A stretch of 64,000 nucleotides of DNA from Synchiropus splendidus (GCF_027744825.2 NC_071348.1:19935563-19999562); one strand, 5' to 3'. Positions 44,341 through 56,802 are shown, numbered from the stretch's first letter. Made by a program: numbers and translations. The notes: a model not told the origin generated them from the letters alone.

Positions 44341-46444
44341 TTTTCAGCCTGAGATAAGGTTGATTCCGGAATGCCAAACATAAAAATGTTGATAACTTTG
44401 GAAAAACACTTCAGACAGCTTAGATTTGATCTGCAACTACTAGAAAGACCCTTTCTGCTATAGTGGGTGGTGATAATTTCATGTTCTGAAGCTTCCTTGC
44501 AAAATTATGGCACAATGCGTAAAACGCATTTTCAGCCTGATTTGAGGTAAGTTCCGGAACGCCAAACATAAAAATGTTGATAACTTTGGAAAAACACTTC
44601 AGACAACTTAGATGTGAAGTGCAACGACTAGAAATACCGTTTCTGTTATTGTGGGACGTGAAAATTTCATGTTCTGAAGCTTCCCTGCAAAGTTATGGCA
44701 CAATGCAGAAAACGCGTTTTCAGCCTGAGATAAGGTCGATTGCAAAACGCCAAACATAAAAATCTTGATAACTTTGAAAAAACACTTCAGACAGCTTAGA
44801 TTTGATGTGCAACTACTAGAAAGAACCTTTCTGCTAAAGCGGGACGTGAAAATTTCATGTTCTGAAGCTTCTCTGCAAAGTTATGGCACAATGCAGAAAA
44901 CACATTTCCAGCCTGAGATGAGGTGGGTTCCGGAACGCCAACCATAAAAATGTTGATAACTTTGGAAAAACACTTCAGACAGCTTAGATTAAATGTACAA
45001 CTACGAGAAAGACCCTTTCTGCTATAGTGGGATGTGAAATTTTCATGTTCTGAACCTTCCCTGAAAAGTTATGGCACAATGCAGAAAACGCGTTTTCAGC
45101 GTGAGATAAGGTCGATTGCACAACGCCAAACATAAAAATGTTGATAACGTTGGAAAAAAATTCAGACAGCTTAGATTTGATATGCAACTACTAGAAAGAC
45201 CCTTTCTACTTTAGTAGGAGGTGAAAATATCATGTTCTGAAGCTACATGCAAAGTTATGGCACTATGCGTATAACGCGTTTTCAGCCTGAGATAAGGTCG
45301 ATTCCTGACGCCAAACATAAAAACGTTGATAAATTTGAAAAACACTTCAGACAGCTTATATTTGATGTGCAACTACTAGAAAGACCCTTTCTGCTATAGT
45401 GGGAGGTGAAAATTTCATGTTCTGAATCTTCCCTGCAAAGTTATGGCACAATGGAGGAAATGCGTTTTCAGACTGAGATAAGGTGGGTTCAGGAACGCCA
45501 AACATAAAAATGTTGATAACTTTGGAAAAATACTTCAGACAGCTTAGATTTGATGTGCAACTACTAGAAAGACCCTTTCTGCTATAGTGGGAGGTGAAAA
45601 TTGCTTGTTCTGAAGCTTCCCTGCAAAGTTATGGCACAATGTGTAAAAGGCGTTTTCAGCCTGAGATAAGGTCGATTCCGGAACACCAAACATAAAAATG
45701 TTGATAACTTTGGAAAAACACTTCAGACAGCTCAGATATGATGTGCAAATACTAAAAAGACCCTTTCTACTATAGTGGGAGGTGAAAATATCATTTTTTG
45801 AGGGTTTCCTGCAAAGTCATGGCACAATGCAGAAAACACGTTTTCAGCCTGAGATAAGGTGGGTTCCGGTACGCCAAACATAAAAATGTTGATTACTCTG
45901 TAAAAACATTTCAGTCAGCATAGATTCGATCTGCAACTACTAGAAAGACCCTTTCTGCTATAATGGGAGGTGAAAATTTAATGTTCTGAAGCTATATGCA
46001 AAGTTATGGCACATTGCGTAAAGCGCGTTTTCAGCCTGAGATTAGGTCGATTCCGGACGCCAAACATAAAAATGTTGATAACTTTGGAAAAACACTTAAG
46101 ACAGCTTAGATTTGATGTGCAACTACTAGAAAGACCCTTTCTGCTATAGTGGGTGGTGATAATTTCAAGTTCTGAAGCTTCCCTGCAAAGTTATGGCACA
46201 ATGCGTAAAACACGTTTTCTGCCTGAGATAAGGTCGATTGCAAAACGCCAAACATAAAAATCTTGATAACTTTGGAAAAACACTTCAGACAGCTTAGATT
46301 TGATGTGCAACTACTAGAAAGAACCTTTCTGCTAAAGCGGGAGTTGAAAATTTCATGTTCTGAAGCTTCCCTGCAAAGTTATGGCACAATGCAGAAAACG
46401 CGTTTTCAGCCTGAGATAAGGTCGATTGCAAAACGCCAAACATA

Positions 46445-49300
46445 AAAATCTTGATAACTTTGGAAAAACACTTCAGACTAAAGCTTAGATTTGATGTGCA
46501 ACTACTAGAAAGAACCTTTCTGCTAAAGCGGGAGTTGAAAATTTCATGTTCTGAAGCTTCTCTGCAAAGTTATGGCACAATGCAGAAAACGCATTTTCAG
46601 CCTGAGATGAGGTGGGTTCCGGAACGCCAACCATAAAAATGTTGATAACTTTGGAAAAACACTTCAGACAGCTTAGATTAAATGTGCAACTACTAGAAAG
46701 ACCCTTTCTGCTATAGTGGGATGTGAAATTTTCATGTTCTGAACCTTCCCTGAAAAGTTATGGCACAATGCAGCAAACGTGTTTTCAGCCTGAGATAAGG
46801 TCGATTGCAGAACGCCAAACATAAAAATGTTGATAACTTTGGAAAAACACTTCAGGCAGCTTAGATTTGATGTGCAACTACTAGAAAGACCGTTTCTGCT
46901 ATAGTGGGAGGTGAAAATTTCAAGTTCTGAAGCTTCTCTGCAAAGTTATGGCAGAATGCAGAAAACGCATTTTCAGACTGAGATAAGGTCGATTCCGGAA
47001 CGCCAAACATAAAAATGTTGATAACTTTGGAAAAACTCTTCCGAGAGCTTAGATTTGATGTGCAACTACCAGAAAGACCCTTTCTGCTATAGTGGGATGT
47101 GAAAATTTCATGTTCTGAAGCTTCCCTGCAAAGTAATGGCACACAGCAGAAAACGCGTTTTCAGCCTGAGATAAGGTGGGTTCCAGAACGCCAAACATAA
47201 AAATGTTGATAACTTCGGAAAAACACTTCAGACAGCTTAGATTTGATCTGCAACTACTAGAAAGACCCTTTCTGCTATAATGGGAGGTGAAAATTTAATG
47301 TTCTGAAGCTATATGCAAAGTTATGGCACATTGCGTAAAGCGCGTTTTCAGCCTGAGATTAGGTCGATTCCGGACGAGAAAAACATAAAAATGTTGATAA
47401 CTTTGGAAAAACACTTAAGACAGGTTAGATGTGAAGTGCAACTACTAGAAATACCGTTTCTGCTATTGTGGGACGTGAAAATTTCATGTTCTGAAGCTTC
47501 CCTGCAAAGTTATGGCACAATGCAGAAAACGCGTTTTCAGCCTGAAATAAGGTCGATTGCAAAACGCCAAACATAAAAATCTTGATAACTTTGGAAAAAC
47601 ACTTCAGACAGCTTAGATTTGATGTGCAACTACTAGAAAGAACCTTTCTGCTAAAGCGGGAGTTGAAAATTTCATGTTTTGAAGCTTCTCTGCAAAGTTA
47701 TGGCACAATGCAGAAAACGCATTTTCAGCCTGAGATGAGGTGGGTTCCGGAACGCCAACCATAAAAATGTTGATAACTTTGGAAAAACACTTCAGACAGC
47801 TTAGATTAAATGTGCAACTACTAGAAAGACCCTTTCTGCTATAGTGGGATGTGAAATTTTCATGTTCTGAACCTTCCCTGAAAAGTTATGGCACAATGCA
47901 GCAAACGTGTTTTCAGCCTGAGATAAGGTCGATTGCAGAACGCCAAACATAAAAATGTTGATAACTTTGGAAAAACACTTCAGGCAGCTTAGATTTGATG
48001 TGCAACTACTAGAAAGACCGTTTCTGCTATAGTGGGAGGTGAAAATTTCAAGTTCTGAAGCTTCTCTGCAAAGTTATGGCAGAATGCAGAAAACGCATTT
48101 TCAGACTGAGATAAGGTCGATTCCGGAACGCCAAACATAAAAATGTTGATAACTTTGGAAAAACTCTTCCGAGAGCTTAGATTTGATGTGCAACTACCAG
48201 AAAGACCCTTTCTGCTATAGTGGGATGTGAAAATTTCATGTTCTGAAGCTTCCCTGCAAAGTAATGGCACACAGCAGAAAACGCGTTTTCAGCCTGAGAT
48301 AAGGTGGGTTCCAGAACGCCAAACATAAAAATGTTGATAACTTCGGAAAAACACTTCAGACAGCTTAGATTTGATCTGCAACTACTAGAAAGACCCTTTC
48401 TGCTATAATGGGAGGTGAAAATTTAATGTTCTGAAGCTATATGCAAAGTTATGGCACATTGCGTAAAGCGCGTTTTCAGCCTGAGATTAGGTCGATTCCG
48501 GACGAGAAAAACATAAAAATGTTGATAACTTTGGAAAAACACTTAAGACAGGTTAGATTTGATGTGCAACTACTAGAAAGACCCTTTCTGCTATAGTGGG
48601 TGGTGATAATTTCATGTTCTGAAGCTTCCCTGCAAAGTTATGGCACAATGCGTAAAACACGTTTTCTGCCTGAGATAAGGTCGATTCCGGAACGCCAAAC
48701 ATAAAAATGTTGATAACTTTGGAAAAACACTTCAGACACCTTAGATGTGAAGTGCAACTACTAGAAATACCGTTTCTGCTATTGTGGGACGTGAAAATTT
48801 CATGTTCTGAAGCTTCCCTGCAAAGTTATGGCACAATGCAGAAAACGCGTTTTCAGCCTGAAATAAGGTCGATTGCAAAACGCCAAACATAAAAATCTTG
48901 ATAACTTTGGAAAAACACTTCAGACAGCTTAGATTTGATGTGCAACTACTAGAAAGAACCTTTCTGCTAAAGCGGGAGTTGAAAATTTCATGTTTTGAAG
49001 CTTCTCTGCAAAGTTATGGCACAATGCAGAAAACGCATTTTCAGCCTGAGATGAGGTGGGTTCCGGAACGCCAACCATAAAAATGTTGATAACTTTGGAA
49101 AAACACTTCAGACAGCTTAGATTAAATGTGCAACTACTAGAAAGACCCTTTCTGCTATAGTGGGATGTGAAATTTTCATGTTCTGAACCTTCCCTGAAAA
49201 GTTATGGCACAATGCAGCAAACGTGTTTTCAGCCTGAGATAAGGTCGATTGCAGAACGCCAAACATAAAAATGTTGATAACTTTGGAAAAACACTTCAGA
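46445..49300. repeat. Higher-order repeats, offsets 1,128 and 1,316 bp
   Basis: About 46,445-47,440 recurs at 47,575-48,560 (six monomers; the first copy carries a 3-base insertion near 46,480, in CAGACTAAAGC). About 47,425-48,000 recurs at 48,741-49,300 (seven monomers), marked by CTAAAGCGGGAG and GAACCTTCCCTGAAAAG. The overlapping registers imply successive unequal exchanges. Confidence 0.82.
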
Positions 49301-52300
49301 CAGCTTAGATTTTATGTCCAACTACTAGAAAGACCGTTTCTGCTAAAGCGGGATGTGAAATTTTCATGTTCTGAAGCTTCCCTGAAAAGTTATGGCACAA
49401 TGCAGAAAAGGCGTTTTCAGCCTAAGATAACATGGGTTCCGGAACGCCAAACATAAAAATGTTGATAACTTCGGAAAAACACTTCAGACAGCTTAGATTT
49501 GATCTGCAACTACTAGAAAGACCCTTTCTGCTATAGTGGGAAGTGAAATTTTCATGTTCTGAAGCTTCAATGCAAAGTTATGGCACAAAGCAGAAAACGC
49601 GTTTTCATCCTGATATGAGGTGGGTTCCGGAACGCCAAACATAAAAATGTTGATAACTTTGGAAAAACACTTCAAACAGCTTAGATTTGATGTGCAACTA
49701 TTAGAAAGACCCTTTCTGCTATAGTGGGAGGTGAAAATTTCATGTTCTGTAGATTCTCTGCAAAGTTATGGCACAATCCAGAAAATGCATTTTCAGCCAG
49801 AGATAAGGTGGGATCCGGAACGCCAACCATAAAAATGTTGATAACGTTGGAAAAAAATTCAGACAGCTTAGATTTTATGTGCAACTACTAGAAAGACCCT
49901 TTCTACTTTAGTGGGAGGTGAAAATATCATGTTCTGAAGCTTCTCTGCAAAGTTATGGCACAATGCGTAAAACGCGTTTTGAGCCTGAGATAAGGTCGTT
50001 TCCGGAATGCCAAACATAAAAATGTTGAAACCTTTTGAAAAACTCTTCAGACAGCTTAGATTTGATGTGCAACTACTAGAAAGACCCTTTCTGCTATAGT
50101 GGGAGGTGAAAATTTCATGTTCTGAAGCTTTCCTGCAAATTTACGACACAATGCGTAAAACGCATTTTCAGCCTGAGATAAGGTCGATTCTGGAACACCA
50201 AACATAAAAATGTTGATGACTTTGGAAAAATACTTCAGACAGCTTAGATTTGATGTGCAACTACTAGAAAGACCCTTTCTACTATAGTGGGAGGAGAAAA
50301 TATCATGTTCTGAGGCTTCCCTGCAAAGTAATGGCACAATGTAGAAAACGCGTTTTCAGCGTGAGATAAGGTCGATTCCGGAAGGCCAAACATAAAAATG
50401 TTGATAACTTTGGAAAAACACTTCAAACAGCTTAGATTTGACGTGCAACTACTAGAAAGACCCTTTCTGCTATAGTGGGAGCTGAAAATTTAATGTTCTG
50501 AAGCTTCCCTGAAAAGTTAAGGCACAATGCAGAAAACGCGTTTTCAGCCGGAGATAAGGTGGGTTCCGGAACGCCAAACATAAAAATGTTGATAACTTTG
50601 GAAAAACACTTCAGACAGCTTAGATTTGATCTGCAACTACTAGAAAGACCCTTTCTGCTATAGTGGGATGTGAAAATGTAATGTTCTGAAGCTTCCCAGC
50701 AAAGTTTTGGCACTATGCAGAAAACACATTTTCAGCCTGAGATAAGTTCGATTCCGGAACGCCAAACATAAAAATGTTGATAACATTTGGAAAAACACTT
50801 CAGACAGATTAGATCTGATGTGCAACTACTAGAAAGACCCTTTCTGCCATAGTGGCAGGTGAAAATTTCATGTTCTGAAGCTTTATGCAAAGTTATGGCA
50901 CAATGCGTAAAACGCGTTTTCAGCCTGAGATAAGGTCAATTCCGGAAAGCCAATCAAAAAAATGTTGATAACTTTGGAAAAACATTCCAGACAGCTTAGA
51001 TTTGATCTGCAACTACTAGAAAGACCCTTTCTGCTATAGTAGGAGGTGAAAATTTCATGTTCTGAAGCTTTGTGCAAAGTTATGGCACAATGCAGAAAAC
51101 GCGTTTTCAGCCTGAGATGAGGTGGGTTCCGGAACGCCAAAAATACAAATGTTGACAACTTTGGAAAAACACTTCAGACAGCTTAGATTTGATGTGCAAC
51201 TACAAGACAGACGTTTTCTGCAATAGTGGGAGGTTAAAATGTCATATTCTGAAGCTTCCCTGCAAAGTAATGGCACAATGCAGAAAACGCGTTTTCAGCC
51301 TGATATAAGGTGGGTTCCGGAACGCCACACATAAAAATGTTGATAACTTTGGAAAAACACTTCAGACAGCTTAGATATGATGTGCAACTACTAGAAAGAC
51401 CCTTTATGCCATAGTGGGAGGTTAAAATTTCATGTTCTGAAGCTTCCCAGCAAAGTTATTGCTCAATGCAGAAAACACATTTTCAGCCTGAGATAAGATC
51501 GATTCCGGAACGCCAAACACAAAAATGATGATAACTTTGGAAAAACACTTCAGACTGCTTAGATTCGATGTGCAACTACTAGAAAGACCCTTTCTGCTAT
51601 GGTCGAAGTTGAAAATTTCATGTTCTGAAGCTTCCCTGCAAAGTTATGGCACTATGCAGAAAACTCATTTTCAGCCTGAGATAAGTTCGATTCCAGAACG
51701 CCAAACATAAAAATGTTGTAACTTTGAAAAAACACTTCAGACAGCTTAGATTTGATGTGCAACTACAAAAAGACACTTTATTCTCTAGTGGGAGGTTAAA
51801 ATTTCGTGTTGTGAAGCTTCCCTGCAAAGTTATGGCACAAAGCAGAAAGCGCGTTTTCAGCCTGAGATAAGGTCGATTGCGCAACGCCAAAAATAAAAAA
51901 GTTGATGACTTTTTAAATACACTTCAGACAGATTAGAATTGATGTGCAACTACTAGAAAGACCATTTCTACTATAGTGGGAGGTGAAAATTTGATGTTCT
52001 GAAGCTTCCGTGCAAAGTTATGCCACAATGCGTAAAAGCCGTATTCAGCCTGAGATAAGGTTGATTCCGGAACGCCAAACATAAAAATGTTGATAACTTT
52101 GGAAAAACACTTCAGACAGCTTAGATTTGATGAGCAACTACGAGAAAGACCCTTTCTGCTATAGTGGGTGGTGAAAATTCGATGTTCTGAAGCTTCCCTG
52201 CAAAGTTATGGAACAATGCGTTATACGCGTTTTCAGCCTGAGATAAGGTCGATTCAGGAACGCCAAATATAAAAAAGTTGATAACTTTTGAAATACACTT

Positions 52301-53187
52301 CAGACAGCATAGATTTGACGTGCAACAACGAGAAAGACCATTTCTGCTATAGTGGCATGTGAAAATTTCATGCTCTGAAGCTTCCCTGCAAAGTTATGGC
52401 ACAATGCAGAAAACGCGTTTTCAGCCTGAGATAAGGTGGGTTCCGGAACGCCAAACATAAAAATGTTGATAACTTTGGAAAAACACTTCAGACAACTTAG
52501 ATATGATGTGCAACTACTTGAAAGATCCTTTCTGGTATAGCGGGAGGTGAAAATTTCATGTTCTGAACCTTCCCTGCAAAGTTATGCCACAAAGCAGGAA
52601 ACGCGTTTTCAAACTGACATAAGGTGGGTTCCGGAATGCCAAACATAAAAATGTTGATAACTTTCGAAAAACAGTTCAGACAGCTTAGATTTTATGTGCA
52701 ACTACTAGAAAGACCATTTCTACTATAGTGGGAGGTGAAAATTTGATGTTCTGAAGCTTCCGTGCAAAGTTATGCCACAATGCGTAAAAGGCGTTTTCAG
52801 CCTGAGATAAGGTCGATTCCGGAACGCCAAACATAAAAATGTTGATAACTTTGAAAAAACACTTCAGACAGCTTAGATTTGATGTGCAACTACGAGAAAG
52901 ACCCTTTCTGCAATAGTGGGATGTGAAAATTTCATGTTCTGAAGCTTCCCTGTAAAGTTATGGCACAATGCAGGAAACGCGTTTTCAGCCTGAGATAAGG
53001 TCGATTCAGGTACGCCAAATATAAAAAAGTTGATAACTTTTGAAATACACTTCACACAGCTTATATTTGACGTGCAACTACTAGAAAGACCATTTCTGCA
53101 ATAGTGGCATGTGAAAATTTCATGTTCTGAAGCTTCCCTGCAAAGTTATGGCACAATGCAGAAAACGCGATTTCAGCATGAGATAAG

Positions 53188-53191
53188 GTGG
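53188..53191. repeat. Target-site duplication GTGG, left copy
   Basis: GTGG directly left of the solo LTR. The matching copy is at 55,263-55,266. The uninterrupted monomer reads AAGGTGGGTTCC here, so the four bases were duplicated on insertion. Confidence 0.85.
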
Positions 53192-55262
53192 TGTAGTGAA
53201 AGTGACGGATGGTCTAGTCACGGACGCCTCCGTCTGTGACGTGGATATTATGAAAAATAATATCACCTCGAAAGTTTGGGGCACCACCTGAAATATAGTT
53301 TCCAGGAGACTATTAAGCTCTCTTGATTAACACTTAATTAATTAATTAACAGTGGTAACTTAATTAATTACTAGTGTACTCAATCTATTTATCTGAAGTC
53401 ACTACTCGTGATGTAATGTCCTTTGCTGATCAGAGGCTCTTAGATTGATTATAATACACTCCAAAGTAACGTGATCTAGACCAACGTAATTTTATAGATT
53501 TATTTAAGAATAAAAGAACAGAAAGAAACAGGAAAGATGCAAAGTGGAGTGAGATGATCCCGACAATATCGCGATGGAAGCGTAAACCTGTTATGAAGCA
53601 ATATCAATACAGCATCAGACGCGTATGTAACTGATGGGAAAGTTGAGACGTTCTAGTCTAACTGTCAACCTCAGGCAAGTAATGATATTACTAAACCCAA
53701 CACACCAATCTGCGCAGAGATGACACACAGCGGCTTACTTTGACGATGAGTGGAGGGATGAATGGGATGGATGGATGGATGGATGAGAGGATGATGAGTA
53801 GATGCAGAAAGTCGGTCAGGAGATGAGGGAGGAGGCAGGCGGCTTTGGAGGGAGGCGTCCTGGTTCTCAGCGTGGTGACTCGAAGGTGATGAGGACCCGC
53901 GGCTTCAGGCGTGGATGGCACTCTCGGATCGTCTTCCGGACCGTCGTGGATCTTTCGGCGCAGACGGAGTGATCGTCGCTGGCAGAGAACGGCGTAGGAC
54001 CGGAAGCGTATCTTTGTCTCGTGCCAGGTGATTCACCGGTCTGAACAACCTTCTAGAGTGGTCGCCTTAATGACACACTCCAGATAGCAGAAGGTTGTTG
54101 AAAGTTGGACTCGCGTGCTCGTCACGGCTGCCGGCTGTGATCACGTGGTGTGACTGGGCCGTTCCTGAAGGAAGCTCTGGCTTGGCAGACCGCTGGAGGA
54201 CGAGGGCGACGTGCAACTTTGGAGAAGTTCCTCAATCACTCTCACACTTGGATGGGCAGCGAGTGGAACGCTGGCACGGCTTCAAGGGTGGAGGAGAAGC
54301 AAGAGTCTTTGCAGGAACTTGAGCAGGAACCGTCGGAGAAGTTGGTTGTAGTTGGTTGTAGGAGGCGAAGGAGCCAGAGGACTCGGCAGAAGGAGGGGAA
54401 AGAGCGCAACCGAGGGCAACAGAGGGACAGAGGGGAAAAGAGCAACGGGGTAAGAGAGGAGCACAGAGGGCTGAACAGAGAGCTGAACAGAGCGATGAAC
54501 CTCTGTAAACTGGGTCTTTTAAACTCTCATGAAGAGTCTCCTTGTCCAGTCTTGATTGGTTGAAGGAGTTCCATCACCTATTGCTGATTGGACGAGGATT
54601 TCCAAGCCTGGCCTTCCTCCTCCTCCTCCAACGGGGTCGTAAATTCCAGTCTTGAGATGGGAGATTTTGATCCCCCCAGTACCAGAGTTTTATTTGACAA
54701 TAAAACATTACCTGAGTTGTAAAGTTGCTCACAATCTGTCAAAACTTTCCCATCTCAATTCAAGCATTCAAACGACACCAAACATGACCATTCTAGCACA
54801 TTGTCTTCTTATAATGATCAACATAACAATCAACCATTCATGTCAAGTTTAACATCACATGTTCAGGGCATCTGGTTTGCTGGAACATCCTGTGGAAATC
54901 ATGGGTTAAGTGGGAAACAAAAGTCCTTTTTCAGAAATACACATTAAGACACATTCACATATAAGTCTGTCTTTATTCATCTGGAACCTGGAAAAGGGGG
55001 AGCTGTGTGTGTCCCCCACCAAACAGGGTTCACGAGTTGTTCAGGGTTTTTTCCTCTTACGGCACAGCATCCTGGACTGTTGCTCTAGTCTCTCCCCCCT
55101 TTGACCATTCCAATGATTTATGGTCCTTATCGGAGGGTTCAGAAACCTCTGAGCTGCCAAAGGCATGGTGGGAACTCAAGGAGATGTCTCCGAGTTGAAG
55201 TTACACATTCCAGAAACGTTCACCAGGTCCATGCTTGAATCTCTGGAGAAGGAATCACTACA
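53192..55262 (-). mobile_element. Solo LTR of an endogenous retrovirus, with 4-bp target duplication
   Basis: A 2,071-bp segment starts TGTAGTGA and ends TCACTACA (8-bp inverted ends, canonical TG...CA). It is flanked by GTGG at 53,188-53,191 and 55,263-55,266. Removing it and one GTGG restores an ordinary satellite monomer, so this is a clean integrase-type insertion. I favour minus orientation: reading leftward there are CCAAT boxes at 54,587-54,591 and 54,555-54,559, a TTTAAAAG TATA-like box at 54,516-54,523, and AATAAA at 53,499-53,504. An AATAAA on the plus strand (54,699-54,704) leaves orientation open. No internal retroviral genes are present; the open frames inside look fortuitous. 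A GGAT microsatellite lies at about 53,756-53,790. Ends and hairpins differ from the LTR at 55,799, so it is a different family. Confidence 0.8.
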
Positions 55263-55266
55263 GTGG
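55263..55266. repeat. Target-site duplication GTGG, right copy
   Basis: GTGG directly right of the solo LTR, pairing with 53,188-53,191. Four-base duplications are usual for several retroviral integrases, including spuma- and gamma-type enzymes. Confidence 0.85.
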
Positions 55267-55798
55267 GTTCCGGAACGCCAAACATAAAAATGTTGATAAC
55301 TTTGGAAAAACACTTCAGACAGCTTAGATGTGATGTGCAACTACTAGAAAGACCCTTTCTACCATTGTGGGAGGTGAAAATTTCATGTTCTGAAGCTTCC
55401 CTGCAAAATTATGGCACAATGGAGAAAACGCAATTTTAGCCTGAGATAAGGTGGGTTCCGGAACGCCAAACATAAAAATATTGATAACTTTGGAAAAACA
55501 CTTCAGACAGCTTAGATATGATGTGCAACTTCTAGAAAGACCCTTTCTGCTATAGTGGGATGTGAAAATTTCATGTTCTGAAGCTTTCCTGCAAAGTTAT
55601 GGCACAATGCAGAAAACGCGTTTTCAGCCAGAGATAAGGTCGATTCCGGAACGCCAAACAGAAAAAAGTTGATAACTTTTGAAATACACTTCAGACAGCT
55701 TAGATTTGATGTGCAACTACTAGAAAGACCATTTCTGCTATAGTGGGATGTGAAAATTTCATGTTCTGAAGCTTTATGCAAAGTTATGGCACAATGCG
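55263..55798. repeat. 188-bp satellite, third block
   Basis: About 2.85 monomers of the same satellite lie between the solo LTR and the ERV. The first completes the monomer broken at 53,191, and the last is cut after ACAATGCG by the ERV's LTR. The array probably continues beyond the ERV, outside the window. Confidence 0.95.
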
Positions 55799-56376
55799 TG
55801 TCGTCGGGTTTAGGTTTTCAAGGTCTTGTGTACAAGGCGATTGGCTATAACATAAGCCGTCCCTAGTTCCGAGCACACTACCTCCCTTTGCCTCTCTGGT
55901 AAAGGGCCCCTCGGTTGGTCAACTCAGTCAGCCTCTTGTTGCGGACACAGTTCTAAGACTATAACAAGCGTATCAACTATACCTTATTATATTAGTGAGT
56001 AGTGTCGGCGCTTCACTGAGCGGGTTATTTAATTAGCCCGACCTGTTTAGAAACAGGTTCTTGACCTTACAATGCTACACCTTACCGTAGTCTCTTTACT
56101 TAACTTCGTTTAGGGACTCATGATCGGATCCTAAATCCATTCCTTTCAAATAACATTTTCCCCATAAATGCCTAAAACTACCACCTAATCATTGACACAA
56201 TAATTCAGGATGGAATAATGCTACCATGTGAGACACTCATTACATGTGCAACAGGAGGAAATCAAACAGTAACTCACCTATAACCCAATTGATGGTAGTA
56301 GGTAGGAGCCAGTTGATTCTTTAGTAGTCAGGGATCAACGCCGTTGTGCCTTTTCAGTACTTAATTCGTACTCAAT

Positions 56377-56382
56377 TTTATT
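56377..56382 (-). promoter_or_regulatory. Poly(A) signal AATAAA in the LTR
   Basis: TTTATT on the plus strand reads AATAAA on the viral strand, about 420 nt after the TATA box. It would define the 3' end of R. No strong GU-rich element is obvious just after it, so the downstream ATTAAA at 56,028-56,033 remains a rival. Confidence 0.55.
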
Positions 56383-56477
56383 ATGTTTTTTGTCACAAAA
56401 ATGTTTCTTCAAAAAATTAATAAAAGAATAGTAAAAACAGCAAAGTCAACCAAAAATAATAAAATCCATAAACTCAA

Positions 56478-56535
56478 GGGTATCGCCAGACGCTGATACC
56501 CAACAATATCAAAAGTACCGCCAGACGCTGGTACT
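56478..56535 (-). promoter_or_regulatory. Twin R-region hairpins with identical loops and covarying stems
   Basis: On the plus strand, GGGTATC (56,478) pairs with GATACCC (ending 56,501) around GCCAGACGCT. Then AGTACC (56,514) pairs with GGTACT (ending 56,535) around the same ten bases. Between the two, two stem pairs change on both sides (G-C to A-T, T-A to C-G), keeping pairing while the loop stays identical. In viral RNA the inner bases can also pair GC/GC, leaving one bulged A and a GUCUG loop. This is the signature of a selected RNA (or DNA) structure. Being in R, it would be at both ends of genomic RNA. A binding site for a viral or host protein, TAR-like in position only, is my inference. 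Confidence 0.7.
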
Positions 56536-56542
56536 AGTACAT

Positions 56543-56621
56543 ATACTTCAAAAACCATATAATCAAAAATACTTCAAAGACCGTATAATCAAAAAATACT
56601 TCAAAATCATATAATCAAAAT
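56543..56621. repeat. Three tandem 26-27 bp repeats in R
   Basis: Units start at 56,543, 56,569 and 56,596, each ATACTTCAAA...TATAATCAAAA with small changes. In viral RNA they are U-rich (UUUUGAUUAUA) and lie directly 5' of the twin hairpins. Confidence 0.85.
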
Positions 56622-56802
56622 TACTGCAATAAAAAGGATTAATTCAAAAATAGTAAGAGAGAAATAAAAGATGAGTTAAAATCAAATGGTCCGAGAGCAA
56701 ACAGCAAGAGCACCGTCCCAAGATAAGATATAAAACCTTACAGCGGACAGACGCGGGCGAAGATCCAAAAAGAGCAAGAACCCAGGGTCACATCTCCGAG
56801 CG

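Larger units (their letters stand above)
42918..53191. repeat. 188-bp satellite array, second block
   Basis: The same 188-bp satellite resumes in the same orientation for about 55 copies. Monomers between about 49,500 and 53,190 are more diverged and show no obvious long duplicated blocks, unlike the main block. The block is interrupted in mid-monomer at 53,191 by the solo LTR. Confidence 0.96.

Noticed and set aside
1..53191. Dozens of 60-122 codon open frames on both strands of the satellite
   Set aside because: They are the same repeat translated over and over. The monomer length is not a multiple of 3, so frames break after about 1.3 monomers. There is no purifying pattern, and many start at non-ATG codons.
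54095..54563. Overlapping plus-strand frames of 75 and 137 codons in the solo LTR
   Set aside because: Low-complexity Arg/Glu/Gly-rich frames in a GC- and purine-rich part of an LTR; antisense frames are equally open. No recognisable domain.
55795..55798. TGCG as the ERV's target-site duplication
   Set aside because: The right end of the ERV is outside the window, so the duplication cannot be confirmed.
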